64,000 nt of DNA from Antilocapra americana (GCA_007570785.1 ML662442.1:59727785-59791784), one strand, 5' to 3'; shown: positions 44,441-54,760, counted from the stretch's first letter. Numbers and translations: made by a program. The notes: generated by a model from the sequence alone, not told the origin.

Positions 44441-44704
44441 TGTCCGTTTCCTAGGTTTTCTGTAACAAAGTTCCACAAACTGGATAGCTTAAATTAACAG
44501 AAACCATCCTCCAAAGAATCCAGGGCAGAATTCTTTCTTGCTATTCCTGGTGGAATGGCTGGTGGCTGCTGCCAGTCCTTGATGTTCCTTGCTTTTATCT
44601 GCATCATTTCAGTCTCTGTCTTGTCACATGGCCTTATCTTCCGTGTGCTTCTTTGTTCCTATAAGTTTTCTTCTTTCCTTATAAGGACATCAGTAATTAG
44701 ATTT

Positions 44705-44920
44705 TGGGCCTATCTTCCTTGGTGGTTCAGATGGTAAAAAACCTGCCTGCAGTGCAGGAGATCTAGGTTCCATCTCTGGGTGGGGAAGAGTCCCTGGAGA
44801 AGGGAATAGCTACCCACTCCAGTATCCTTGCCTGGAGAATTCCATGGACAGAGGAACCTGACAGGGTATAGTCCATGGACTTGCAAAGAATCTGACATGA
44901 CTGAGTGACTAACACTTTAA
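44705..44920 (+). mobile_element. Bov-tA SINE in LTR
   Basis: Sense copy, cttccttggtggttcagatg to gactgagtgactaacacttt. Confidence 0.94.
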
Positions 44921-44977
44921 CTAATCCAGTATGACCACATCTTACTTTAAATGTCAATTACGTTTATTTTGGTGCCA

Positions 44978-45175
44978 CCAGTGGTAAAGAAACTACTTGC
45001 CAATGCAGGAGATGCAGGAGAAGCAGGTTCAATCCCTAGATTGGGAAGGTCCTCTGGAGGAAGAAATAGCAACCCACTCCAGTATTCTTGCCTGGAGAAT
45101 CCCATAGACAGAGGACCCTGGTGGGCAACAGTCCATAGGGTCGTTGGACATGACTGAAGTGACTGAACATATACG
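44978..45175 (+). mobile_element. Bov-tA SINE in LTR
   Basis: Sense copy, head slightly truncated; the tail lost about 14 bases around agggtcgttggacatgact. Only about 55 bases of LTR separate it from the previous SINE. Confidence 0.93.
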
Positions 45176-45290
45176 CAGTTACTTTTGCAAAGGCCTTAAT
45201 TCCAAATAAGTTTGCGTTCACAGGTATGGGGAATAAGAACTTGAATGTGTATTTTAGGGAGTCACAATTGAATCCATTAAATGGGCAGAG

Positions 45291-45446
45291 GGGTAGAAGC
45301 AGAGAGACCAGATGGGAGGACAGATGATGAGGACCAGAATGGGAACAGTACAGTGATGAAAAAGATCAATTTCCAAATGTGTTCCGAAGGTAGAGCTAAT
45401 GAATTCCTGTCAAACTGGCTAGGGAGGTGGTGGGGAAGAATCAAGG
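45291..45446 (-). mobile_element. L2 LINE, middle part
   Basis: Continuation of reverse L2: ggggtagaagcagagagacc (45290), gaaggtagagctaatgaatt (45386), then aagaatcaaggatga (45435) directly before the second LTR. Confidence 0.8.
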
Positions 45447-45792
45447 ATGATGGTATGTATCCCCCTAAATTTATATGGTGAAATCCTAATGTCAACAACA
45501 GCAAATGGTATTAAGAGTGCTTAGGGAAGTGCTTTGGTCATGAAGATGGAGCCCTTGTGAATGGGATTAGTGCCCTGTAACAGAGGGTCCAGGGAGACCC
45601 CTAGCCTCTTCTACCAGGGGAAGATGCAGTGAGAAGGCTCCAGCTATGAGCCAGAGAGAGCACCCTACTCAACCATCCTAGCACTATGACCTTGGACTTG
45701 CAGTTCCCAGAACTATGAGCCATAAATTCCTGTTGTTTATAACGTATCCAGTTTGTGGTGTTTTGTTACAGCCATCCAAATGGACAAAGATA
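45447..45792 (+). mobile_element. MLT1-like MaLR LTR nested in L2
   Basis: Sense LTR: tggtgaaatcctaatgtcaa (45476), gagcccttgtgaatgggatt (45550), gcagttcccagaactatgag (45701), aaattcctgttgtttataac (45723), tgttttgttacagccatcca (45759). It interrupts the L2 between ggatga and atgactccaag. Confidence 0.85.
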
Positions 45793-45950
45793 AATGACTC
45801 CAAGACTTTTGGCCTGAGCAACTGGAAGGAAGAAGTTGCAATCAGCTGAGATGGACAGATTGGTTTTGGTGAAAAGATCAGGAGTTTGGTTTTGAATTTA
45901 AGTTTGAGATGACTTTTACATGTCTAAGCAAAGGTGATTTGTACAGTGGG
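45793..45950 (-). mobile_element. L2 LINE, reverse-transcriptase-proximal part
   Basis: Reverse L2: tgactccaagacttttggcc (45795), tgagcaactggaaggaagaa (45815), aagatcaggagtttggtttt (45874). This completes one L2 of about 1.2 kb spread over 2.4 kb by later insertions. Confidence 0.82.
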
Positions 45951-46090
45951 GATTATAATGAATCCATGTTACTTCTTGTGGCACTTAGTAATCTATTGAA
46001 TATTGACACTGAAAAAAAAATCACAATTTGGTGACCAGCTCCTCAAGCCAACCATGATTTCCATCGGAGACAGGTCAAAGTAAAAATGGA

Positions 46091-46292
46091 AGTGTTAGTT
46101 GATCAGTCTTATCTGACCCTTTGCCACCCCATGGACTCTAGCCCTCCTGGCTCCTCTGCCCATGGAATTCTCCAGGCAAGAATACTGGGGTGGGTTGCCA
46201 TTCCCTTCTCCAGGGGATCTTCCCAGCCCAGGGATTGAACTTGATTCTCCTGCATTGCCAGCAGATTCTTCACCGTCTGAGCCACTCTCAGG
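46091..46292 (-). mobile_element. Bov-tA SINE
   Basis: Reverse copy; tail variant gttgatcagtcttatctgac, head ending gtctgagccactctcaggc. Confidence 0.92.
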
Positions 46293-47124
46293 CAGATAGG
46301 ACAAAATCAAAACTTTTTCTTTGCTGGTTACCTTTTCCTTCAGCAAAACCTTCTAACTTTACTTGCTCATCAAAAGCCCATGTTGTTAGGTCTCCTCTCT
46401 CTGCCCAGTGACTCATGGAGTAGCATTTGAAAAATAAGGAGTTCCTAAGTCAGTTCTGGAGAATTACAGAGGGACTCTTAGGCTAGAGTCACTAAGAATT
46501 AACAGTCAATGCAAAATGTCTTTCTGTTCTCTCATCTGATCACTGTGGAGACACCAATTCAACACTTTTCTCCTAAACTCACCTGTGCTCACATGCTGTC
46601 TTTCCTCTCAGTTTTCCTCATATAAGTCAGAGCCCGGCCCCATCGAGTGCTGGGTTAGAGAGCAGGGCATGGTAGCTGTGGGGCCACCCCAGGGCTACAG
46701 GGTCACCAAGTTCTGATGGGAAACTGCACTCCGTCTGGCCAGCAGTGTCTCCTTGGTAGCCTAAATTCACTAAACACATTGTAAAAGAAAAAATAAAGGC
46801 GCGGGGAGGGGGGGGGGGGTTAAAATGTAGAGGGGGATTTTGTGGGAAAAAGAGTGCTTACACTCGTTTTATTTTTTTTTTCAAAAAAATCTTATTCTGG
46901 GGAACAGAAATTTCTTTTCCCATGATACCTTTACTATTTGTCCAGGATAACACTGCACTACAGTTTGTAATGTCCTGGATCCAAGCATTCTTGGCCCAAG
47001 TCTTTGACACCAGTGTTTCCTGGCTCCGTGGATTGTCTTGTAGACGTTTAGTGGTCACTGCTACTGATATTCACCAGCAGCACTTTAAAACCATAACTCA
47101 AGCATAAAGCAGGCTAGTGCATGC
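46293..47124. other. Unique sequence with a G run
   Basis: No gene or repeat recognised. 46803-46819 is a long G run (gggg a then 12 G) preceded by ggcgc. 46866-46890 is a T-rich stretch. Open frames at 46858-47107 on both strands show no domain. Confidence 0.4.
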
Positions 47125-47340
47125 CCTTGTGCTAAGCCACTTCAGTCGTGTCCGACTCTTTGACACCCTATGGACTGTAGCCCGCCAGGCTTCTGTGTCC
47201 ATGGGATTCTCCAGCTGTGAATACTGGAGTAATGTGCCATGCCCTCCTCCAGGGAATCTTCCAGACCCAGGGATGGAATCTAGGTCCCTTGTGTCTCCTG
47301 CATTGGCAAGCAGACTCTTTACCAATGGCACCACTTGGGA
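47125..47340 (-). mobile_element. Bov-tA SINE
   Basis: Reverse copy from ttgtgctaagccacttcagt to ccaatggcaccacttggga. Confidence 0.94.
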
Positions 47341-47667
47341 AAAAGACTAGTAGAGTTGTAAATTGTTTCAGTTGTTTTTTGCCTTTATTCAAAGACTTGT
47401 AGATTTTTTTAAGAACAAGACATTGATATAAAGATTATGAAACATTAATTACTTTACTTAGCAAATATTTACTAAGCAAATGTTACTCAGATAGTGAGGC
47501 TACATGATGAACAATACGAACAAAAAATTCTTGTCCTTGGATAACCTTCCTTCTAGAGCAGGAAGCAGAAAACTAGCAAAACAAGTAAATAAAATACATA
47601 GTCTCACCAATGGTGGTGATAGCTATAGTAAAAAAAAAAAAATAAGAGTAGAATAAAGGCATGAAGA

Positions 47668-47813
47668 TGGACTTCCCTGGTGGTCCCATGGTTAAGACTC
47701 TGTGCTGACAATGTAGGGGGCCAGGGTTCAATCCCTGGTTGGGGAATTAAGATCCTACATGCTGTGCGGCATGGCCAAAATATATATTTTTCTAATTTTT
47801 GTTTTAAAAAAAA
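47668..47813 (+). mobile_element. CHR-type tRNA SINE with 9-bp TSD
   Basis: Sense copy: ggacttccctggtggtccca, the cagggttcaatccctggttg B-box region, gctgtgcggcatggccaaaa end and A/T-rich tail. TSD gcatgaaga at 47659-47667 and 47814-47822. Confidence 0.92.
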
Positions 47814-47920
47814 GCATGAAGAATACTGAAGGAAGAGGGAATGTTGTAGCTTTTAAAAGGGAGATCAGAAAAATAATTGTTTAAAAAACATACTTGAGTA
47901 AAGATCTTGAAGATGGATGA

Positions 47921-48143
47921 CTGAGTGAGTGAGTGAGTGAGTGAAGTCGCTCAGTCGTGTCCAACTCTTTGCAACCCCATGGACTGTAGCCTACCACATT
48001 CCTCCATCCGTGGGATTTTCCAAGTAAAAATACTGGAGTGGGTTGCCATTTCTTTCTCCAGAGGATCTTCCTGACCCAGGGATTGAACCCGGGTTTCCCA
48101 CATTGTAGGCAGATACTTTACCATCTGAGCCACCAAGGAAGTC
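47921..48143 (-). mobile_element. Bov-tA SINE with (GAGT)n tail and 15-bp TSD
   Basis: Reverse copy whose 3' end has expanded into a GAGT tetranucleotide run (47923-47944). TSD cttgaagatggatga (47906-47920) and cttgaagagggatga (48144-48158), one mismatch. Confidence 0.96.
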
Positions 48144-48678
48144 CTTGAAGAGGGATGAGAACCATGTAAATATGGAGGACTCAACTGATTTAAGCATCAG
48201 AACAGCAAGTGCAAAGTCCCTGAGGCAGGAGAAGCCCTGGCATGTTCAGAGAAGAGAAAAAAGGCCAGTGGCTTAGGGTGAAGGAAGTAAAGGAGAGAGT
48301 AGTAAGAGGTGAGTTTGAAGGATCAGTGGAGGCCTCCTAGGCTGTTGTGATCATTTTGGGTTTTGCTCATAGTGAGATGGAAGGCATGAAATGATTTTTA
48401 GACAAAAAGTGATACAGGCAAGATCACCTTCTGCTGTGGGGTGAACTGCCCTGAGGGTCAAGAGATTAATGGCTTTCGCAATGATCTGGATGAGAGATTA
48501 CCAGGATGGTAGAACAGAGTGGGGACCAGTGGTTAGATTCTGGAGATGTTAAAAGCAGAATCAGCAGGATTTGCTGTTGGGTTAGATTGTGGGATGTGAC
48601 AGAAGGGAGTTAAGGGTGATCCTCAGGTTTGAGAGAAAAGATCAGGATTTCAACTTTGGACATGAAATTTTCAGATAC

Positions 48679-50047
48679 TGTGAAATGAAAATATCTCCTG
48701 CCATATCAATAAGCAAGAAAAGTCACAGCCATAGGTGATGTCTGGCCTCCAAATGTGAATGAAGGCTCCCCAAACTGTGATCTATCAGATGCTGCCATCC
48801 CCCACGGTGACTGCTGTGAAGCTGGGGAAGCTTAAGAAGCAACCATCGGCCATTCCTGAAGGTGAACAAGGAAACAGGATTGGCCACAGATAGCTGAGGT
48901 GCATATGAAAGGAATGAATTCAGTGAGCCCAGAGGCCTGCATCCTCCCAAACACAGAATGATAATTCCTTTTTTTTTTTAAATTTTCTTTACTTTATTGT
49001 GTTGGTTTTGCCATGCAATGACATGAAACCGCCATGGGTTTACATATGCTCCCCCTCCAGAACCCCCTTCCATCCTCCCTCCTGATTCCCTCCCCCTGGG
49101 ACATCTCGGTGCACCAGCCCCGAGCATCAATCCTGGGCTGGCAACTGATTACACATATGATAATTAACATGTTTCAATGCCATTCTCCCATATCATCCCA
49201 CCCTTGCCCTCTTCCACAGAGTCCACGAGTCTGTTCTATACATCTGCATTTCTTTTGCTGTCTCGCATGCAGGGTTCTCGTTACCTTCTTTCTAAATTCC
49301 ATATATATGCGTTAGTATACTGTATTGTTGTTTTTCCTTCTGGCTTACTTCACTCTGGATAATAGGCTCCAGTTCTGTCCACCTGAGTAGAACTGATTCA
49401 AATGAATTTTTTTTTAATGCTGAGTAATATTCCATTGTGTATATGTACCACAGCTTTCTTATCCATTTGTCACTTGATGGGCATCTAGGTTGCTTCCATG
49501 TCCTGGCTATTGTAAACAATGCAGCGATGAACATTGGGTACACGTGTCTCTTTCAATTCTCAACATCACTCATTATCAGAGAAATGCAAATCAAAACCAC
49601 AGTGAGGTACCTCTTTACACCAGTCAGAATGGCTGCAATCCAAAAATCTACAAGCAATAAATGCTGGAGAGGATGTAGAGAAAAGGGAACCCTCTTACAC
49701 TGTTGGTGGGAATGCAAACTAGTACAGCCACTATGGAAAACAGTGTGGAGATTCCTTAAAAAATTGCAAATAGACCTGCCATATGACCCAGCAATTCCAC
49801 TGCTGGGCATACACACCGAGGAAACGAGAATTGAAAGAATGATAATTCCTTAACTTGATTCCAGATCTTTGATGTTCAGACTGCCTGCTCCCTTTGTTGC
49901 AAACCTATATATATTCCAACTTCCCCTCCTGCCTCCTTAGAGCAGTGTTCTCAGAGGTACTGGGATGCTCTCTCCTGGGCTCAGAGTCCTGAACATTCCC
50001 ACCAAATAAAATAAGTCTACTTTCAGGTTGTGATTTTTCAGTTGACA
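48679..50047 (+). mobile_element. Solo LTR, class-I ERV-like, split by L1
   Basis: Begins tgtgaaatgaaaatatctcc and ends ttttcagttgaca, with a 4-bp TSD atac on both sides (48675-48678 and 50048-50051). Without the L1 it is about 490 bases. The right half has an aataaaataagt polyadenylation motif near 50006 preceded by a possible TATA-like tatatatattcc at 49905. 4-bp TSDs and TG...CA ends fit gammaretrovirus-like LTRs such as the MER41 group. No viral genes are present. Confidence 0.82.
48971..49835 (-). mobile_element. L1 LINE with 5' inversion (twin priming)
   Basis: 48971-49560 is reverse L1: T run, 3' UTR with C-rich tract, and the ORF2 C-terminus ([16 protein letters not shown] antisense). 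49561-49835 is the next ORF2 segment in sense orientation ([20 protein letters not shown], then [11 protein letters not shown]). Perfect 16-bp TSD agaatgataattcctt at 48955-48970 and 49836-49851. The two segments share agaattgaaag at their inner ends. Not capable of encoding a protein. Confidence 0.97.
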
Positions 50048-50051
50048 ATAC

Positions 50052-50257
50052 CGATGAATTATCCGCATGGAGAAGCTGACTAGGCAGTTTGGAGTTCAGA
50101 TGAGAGGCAGGGGCTGCTGACATAAATTTGGGAGTTGTTTGGGAGTTCAGATAGCATTTGACACCATGAAACTGGATGAAGTAATGGGGAGTGGGTGTGG
50201 TCAGAGGAGAGTAGAGGCCGAGGGGACAAGTTCTGGGCTTTCCAATGAGGAGGTGAA
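50052..50257 (-). mobile_element. L2 LINE, second long copy, right part
   Basis: Reverse L2 resumes after the solo LTR: aggcagtttggagttcagat (50083), acataaatttgggagttgtt (50120), accatgaaactggatgaagt (50163). Confidence 0.82.
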
Positions 50258-51240
50258 TTGTTTTTATTCTAACACTTCTGACACTAAGTATGTGGGGATT
50301 TTTTCACTCCAAAAACTAATTTTCCCAATCTCCAGATGCCAAATGGGTGTCCTACAGTCAATTCACTTCTGACTCTCTAACTACTCAGAGTTAGCATCAG
50401 ACTCCCCAGGTTTAATTCAGTCCCACAAGTGTGTCCTCCCTGTAGGAGACCAGTCACAATTATTGGGTGCTCAGATTACCTGCATGTCTATTTGACTTGG
50501 CTACAAATTGGGGGTTCCCACAGCTCCTCCTTCTTGGGTTCAATGATTTCCTAGAAAGACTCACAGAACTCAGAAAAATATGCTAAGTGCTAGGGGCTTC
50601 ACTAGTGGTAAAGAACCTGCCTGCCAATGCAGGAGACAAGAGACAGGTTTGATCCCTGGGTTGGGAAGATCCCCTGAAGGAGGAAATGGCAATTTACACC
50701 AATATTCTTGTCTGAAGAATCCCATGGACTGAGTATCCTGACGGGCTATAATCCATAGGGTCTCAAAGAGTTGGACATGACTGAAGCGACTTAGTCCATA
50801 CAACAGCAGAATGAAAGAGATGCACGGGGCAAAATATGGGAGGGGGTGTGTGTGTGGCACTTCCATTACCTTTCCAGATACACTACTCTCCCAGAATCTC
50901 CACAAGCTCTCCAAACCCCATCATTTAGGGATTTTATGGAGTTTTCTTTGTGTAATAGATGTGATTGATGAAATCCTTGACCACTGGAGATTAGCTCAGT
51001 TTCTAGCTCCTCTCCCCTCCCAGGAGATTGGGAGATGAGGCTGAGAGTGCTACCCTTTAATCAAGACTTTGTCTTTCTGGAGACCAGCCCTACCCTGCAG
51101 CTTCCCAGGGGTTCATCAGTCATTTCATTGTCATGCAAAAGACACTCAACACTTTGGAGATTCCAGGGGTTTTAGGAGCTGTCTGCCAGGAACCAGGAAC
51201 AAAGACCCAATCCAGTCCCTACTTCCCATTGTATTACTAT
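50258..51240 (-). mobile_element. ERVL-type LTR (MLT2-like), split by SINE
   Basis: Reverse LTR of about 770 bases without the SINE: gcatcagactccccaggttt (50394), aagactcacagaactcagaa (50556), tccaaaccccatcatttagg (50910), ctcctctcccctcccaggag (51006), ggttttaggagctgtctgcc (51167). Solo; no internal viral genes seen. Confidence 0.8.
50589..50801 (+). mobile_element. Bov-tA SINE in ERVL LTR
   Basis: Sense copy, aggggcttcactagtggtaa to gactgaagcgacttagtcc. Confidence 0.94.
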
Positions 51241-51539
51241 AGGAAGTTGTGGAGAAACAGAACACCAGAAATGGAGCTGCCAACACAAGAGGAGCATGGT
51301 TCTGAGGTGAGAATCTTTTAGTATAAACTTCAGAATCTTTTGGTGTAAAGTGTTCCTGCTCCACTGTATCTGTTCATTACTGTCTATACTGGTCTGATTT
51401 TATTTTTCAGATGACTGAGGCTATTATCTCAATTAGGCCTGGAGAAAGAGTAAATAAATACCATGACCCTGAGGTTATAGATTAGATGTAGGTGGATCCC
51501 TTTTTTGAGTGGGAGCATGGGATAAAAGACCACATACTG
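51241..51539. other. Unique sequence, nothing recognised
   Basis: No gene or repeat recognised. Confidence 0.4.
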
Positions 51540-51662
51540 ATGGGGAGCTGGAATCCCATGGATTCTGGTTCCAGAAACAGTAGGTTCCAGCTGTGCAACC
51601 CTGGATAGGTCACTGCACCTCTCTGAGCCTGAGTTTTTCCCATCCGTCAAAAGAAGCAGGAG
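51540..51662 (+). mobile_element. MIR SINE
   Basis: Sense MIR: attctggttccagaaacagt, ctgtgcaaccctggataggt, cactgcacctctctgagcct. Confidence 0.8.
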
Positions 51663-52134
51663 AGAGCTTTGAAGCTCCTGCAGTTTTATGAATTTTCACC
51701 TCGTTGAAGGTACTCTGAAGAGCTGAGAGAATGTGATAAAGTCACTGACCACAAACTGACTGTCTAAAGGCTGGAACCAAAAAACCTATCATTGGAAGGG
51801 CTGTTGATCTTGGATAAAAAGTCAGAGTGAGCGTGAACTGTGGGAGAGATGATCTGGGGCACTGCAGAGAGGCGGGTAGTAGAGGGCATGATTTTCTATT
51901 TTGTATGGGAATATCATTTGCATGTTTTAATGGAGTTTCCAGATCATTGATGAGAAAGTGGAGATCTGCACAGAGCAGGCGGGTTGCTGTGGGACTTGTG
52001 AACTCCCCTTGTTTTCCCCGGAGTCAGATCAGCACCTGGTTGCTCCCACCCACGCCTCTCCAAGTCAAGCAGGAGACATCGATGTCTGGACAGGCATGTT
52101 TCCAAGGGTCTGGCTCGTTCTCTGTCAGGTCCCT
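51663..52134. other. Unique sequence, nothing recognised
   Basis: No gene or repeat recognised. The 122-codon frame at 51827-52195 lacks recognisable domains and runs into an L2 tail, so it is not taken as coding. Confidence 0.4.
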
Positions 52135-52208
52135 GGTGTTTAGTGTAATGCCAGGTACATCAGAGCCATTCTATACACACTTGTTGAATGAATGAATGTT
52201 GAATGAAC
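52135..52208 (+). mobile_element. L2 3'-end fragment
   Basis: Sense L2 tail: gtgtaatgccaggtacatca, ending in the characteristic ttgttgaatgaatgaatg. Confidence 0.8.
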
Positions 52209-52363
52209 TCCCCAGTCTCACAGAGGTGCAGGAAAAAGTTCATCAACTCAATATGACAGGTGAAGGATCCTCTCACATTTCTGCACCTGTTGGGCTGGGA
52301 ATCCTCTCCCTTAATAAATTTGCTTAGCAGCCCTTGGGGAAGTCACAACAAGTGATGTCAGGA

Positions 52364-52437
52364 GCACTGAGCTGGGAGTCTGGATCCCTGGATCGTAGGG
52401 CTGGCTCAGCCATCCCAGGATGTGTGACTAGAGACTA
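52364..52437 (+). mobile_element. MIR SINE fragment
   Basis: gagcactgagctgggagtct then ggctggctcagccatcccag and atgtgtgactagag follow the sense MIR head. Confidence 0.65.
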
Positions 52438-53005
52438 CATGAGGTATGTAGCATCTAGAAACCTTGGTTTCCTCCAAGGAAACATTAAAGAACAGTACCA
52501 AATAATAGTTTGTGAAATCCTTAGATTTTCTATTTCTTCCCTATTCTTTGTGAAGGAAATGGCCCTCACTGGAATTCAGATGCAAGTTTCCTTCTGATAA
52601 TAAATACTCTATTTGGTCCAGTTCCTTTCCTTGTAATAGAACTAAAATAAATCATTTTGAATTTCAAGTTTTTGAAAGATGTGTAATGAGTCAAAAATTG
52701 TATATATAATTTATCTTTATAATGTGTTGACTTTCTTCTGTGTTTACATATGAAATCTAGCACTTTCAAATGATGACTGTTCTGTGAAGCATTCTCTCTT
52801 CCTCCCAACCAGCAGAGACCTTTCCCATAGCACAGATGGTCTACTTCACAGCTCTTTCTATCTTGTTTTTCCTTCCATGATGGATTTTTAGGGTCACTGA
52901 TTCTTCAGGGTAATCTCCTGAAGGTGTCTCCAGCACCATGCTAATATTTGTTGAATTACTCATAATATGCATTTACACTGAAAATTATTCAACACAGTAT
53001 TGGAA
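52438..53005. other. Unique sequence, nothing recognised
   Basis: No gene or repeat recognised. Confidence 0.4.
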
Positions 53006-53222
53006 AGGTGTGTGCGTACCTGCTAAGTCACTACAGTCATGTTTAACTCTGAAAACTATGGACTGTAGCTGGCCAGGCTCCTCTGTCCATGGGATTCTCC
53101 AGGCAACAATACTGAAGTGGATTTCCATGCCTTCCTCCAGGGGTCTTCCCGACTCAGAATCAAACCTGGGTCTCCTGCATTGCAGGTGGTCTCTTTATTG
53201 ACTGAGCCACTAGGGAAGCCCC
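53006..53222 (-). mobile_element. Bov-tA SINE
   Basis: Reverse copy, gtgtgtgcgtacctgctaag to gagccactagggaagcccc. Confidence 0.94.
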
Positions 53223-53414
53223 AGTGGGAAAAGTACCTAAGGTAAAAATACAAAGTTTTTAACAGAAAAGCAAATTATAATTTTTTACCTAGGTTTTTTT
53301 TAATGAAAACTATTTCAATGAAGCAATCAATTAAATGTTACCAGCTTCCTATGCCCTTGTAGTGAAGGAAATATTTCTAATGAAGAGAAACAAAGAAAGT
53401 AAATAGATACTTAA

Positions 53415-53505
53415 TTCAAAGAGTAAGGACCTACTGTATAGCCCAGGAAACTACATTCAATATCTTGTAATAACCTGTAATACCTATAATGGAAAAGAAT
53501 CTAAA
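53415..53505 (+). mobile_element. L1 LINE 3' UTR fragment
   Basis: Sense L1 UTR: ggacctactgtatagcccag, actacattcaatatcttgta, tggaaaagaatctaaatata. Confidence 0.78.
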
Positions 53506-53544
53506 TATATATATAAATTCAGACATGCATATATGTATATATAT

Positions 53545-53762
53545 GTGAAAGTGTTAGTCACTCAGTCGTGTCTGGCTCTTTTTGACCCCATGGACTATAG
53601 CCCTCCAGGCTCCTCTGTCCATGGGATTCTTCAGTGAAGAATACTGGATTGGGTTGCCATGCCCTCTTTCAGAAGATCTTTCTGACCCAGGGATCGAACC
53701 CGTGTCTCTTATGTCTCCTATATTGGCAGATTCTTTTCCACTAGTGCCACCTGGGAAGCCCT
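53545..53762 (-). mobile_element. Bov-tA SINE
   Basis: Reverse copy preceded by a TA/TG-rich tract; ends tagtgccacctgggaagccc. Confidence 0.94.
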
Positions 53763-54002
53763 GGGTACAAGCTTATAGGCCCCCAAATCCTCAGGGGCAG
53801 GACAGTTATGGATGATGAAGTCTTAGGAAATGAGGTCACATTAGATCTGTAGGCGCTCAATCCCCATCCCACCCCTAGTCTCTATATAAAGAGTGGTTCC
53901 ACATTAAGCCTGGTCCAGATGTGTGTCTGTAACCAGCCCACCTGAGCCATCAACCTGTGGTTTGTATAGACTATAATGGTTGTATAGCCATTTTATACGT
54001 AT

Positions 54003-54145
54003 AGTTCAATTCAGTTCAGTCACTCAATCATGTCCAACTCTTTGTGACCCAATGGAATGCAGCACTCCGGGCCTCCCTGTCCATTACCAGCTCCTGGAGT
54101 TTACTCAAACTCATGTCCATTGAGTTGGTAATGCCATCCAACCAT
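54003..54145 (-). mobile_element. BovB LINE 3' terminus
   Basis: Reverse BovB end: gttcaattcagttcagtcac, gggcctccctgtccattacc, then atgtccattgagttggtaat and ccatccaaccat. Confidence 0.93.
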
Positions 54146-54213
54146 AAGGCTGGTGCATTACAGCCACTGGGACCTGAACACTATCCTCATTTACCAACCA
54201 CCCCAGTTCCCAG

Positions 54214-54427
54214 TGCTTCCCTGATGGCTCAGATGGTAAAGAATCTGCCTGCAGTGAGGGAGAACTGGGTTTGATCCCTGGGCTGGGAAGATCCTCTGGA
54301 GGAGGGAAAGGCTACCCACTCCAGTATTATAGCCTGGAGAATTCCATGGCCAGAGGAGCCTGGCAGGCTATATATAGTCCATGGGGTCGCAAAGAGTCAG
54401 ACACAACTGAGCAACCTTCACACACCA
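54214..54427 (+). mobile_element. Bov-tA SINE with 11-bp TSD
   Basis: Sense copy, tgcttccctgatggctcaga to the caactgagcaaccttcac tail, with a small TATA expansion (ggctatatatagtccatgg). Perfect TSD ccagttcccag at 54203-54213 and 54428-54438. Confidence 0.96.
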
Positions 54428-54589
54428 CCAGTTCCCAGACCATCATAGCCTGGTCTGTAACCTTCCCTGAAATGATAGCTGAAAGCTCAAAGCCATGATT
54501 GACATCATGCCCACAGGCTCTCAGACCAGGTCCAGGGCTTATCCTGAGCCTTCTCTCCTCTTTTCTTTAATCTGAGAAACCCCCCTGGG

Positions 54590-54760
54590 TCATGCCAGGC
54601 ACTCAGTTAGGTGCTGTAGAGAGGAAGATGAATAGAACTCAAGGTTTTCAGGGTCTACCGGGGAAGGCCAGCATGGAGATAGGTAAGAGTGATGAAGAGA
54701 AGTGTTGAGGAGTTTTTAAGTGGCCCAGAGAAGGGCAAAATTCATCCTATGTGGGGTTCT
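54590..54760 (-). mobile_element. L2 3'-end fragment
   Basis: Reverse L2: catgccaggcactcagttag, then gggtctaccggggaaggcca and the aggagtttttaagtggccc step. Confidence 0.6.

Larger units (their letters stand above)
44441..45290 (-). mobile_element. MaLR-type LTR nested in L2, split by two SINEs
   Basis: Reverse LTR: gtccgtttcctaggttttct (44442), cttgtcacatggccttatct (44619), tccttataaggacatcagta (44675), then after a SINE ctaatccagtatgaccacat (44921), and after another SINE aaggccttaattccaaataa (45190) and gagtcacaattgaatccatt (45259). The steps are in normal order. No retroviral genes. Confidence 0.82.
47445..48674 (-). mobile_element. L2 LINE, second long copy, left part
   Basis: Reverse L2: tagcaaatatttactaagca (47459), gcaagtgcaaagtccctgag (48207), ccaggatggtagaacagagt (48501), tctggagatgttaaaagcag (48539), aagatcaggatttcaacttt (48638), ggacatgaaattttcagata. 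A CHR SINE and a Bov-tA interrupt it. It continues at 50052 after a solo LTR. Confidence 0.82.

Noticed and set aside
48679..51240. Possible provirus between the class-I-like LTR and the ERVL-type LTR
   Set aside because: The LTRs belong to different families and orientations. The first has its own 4-bp TSD, and L2 lies between them. No gag, pol or env frame was seen.
51827..52195. 122-codon plus-strand frame
   Set aside because: It ends inside an L2 3' tail and has no domain.
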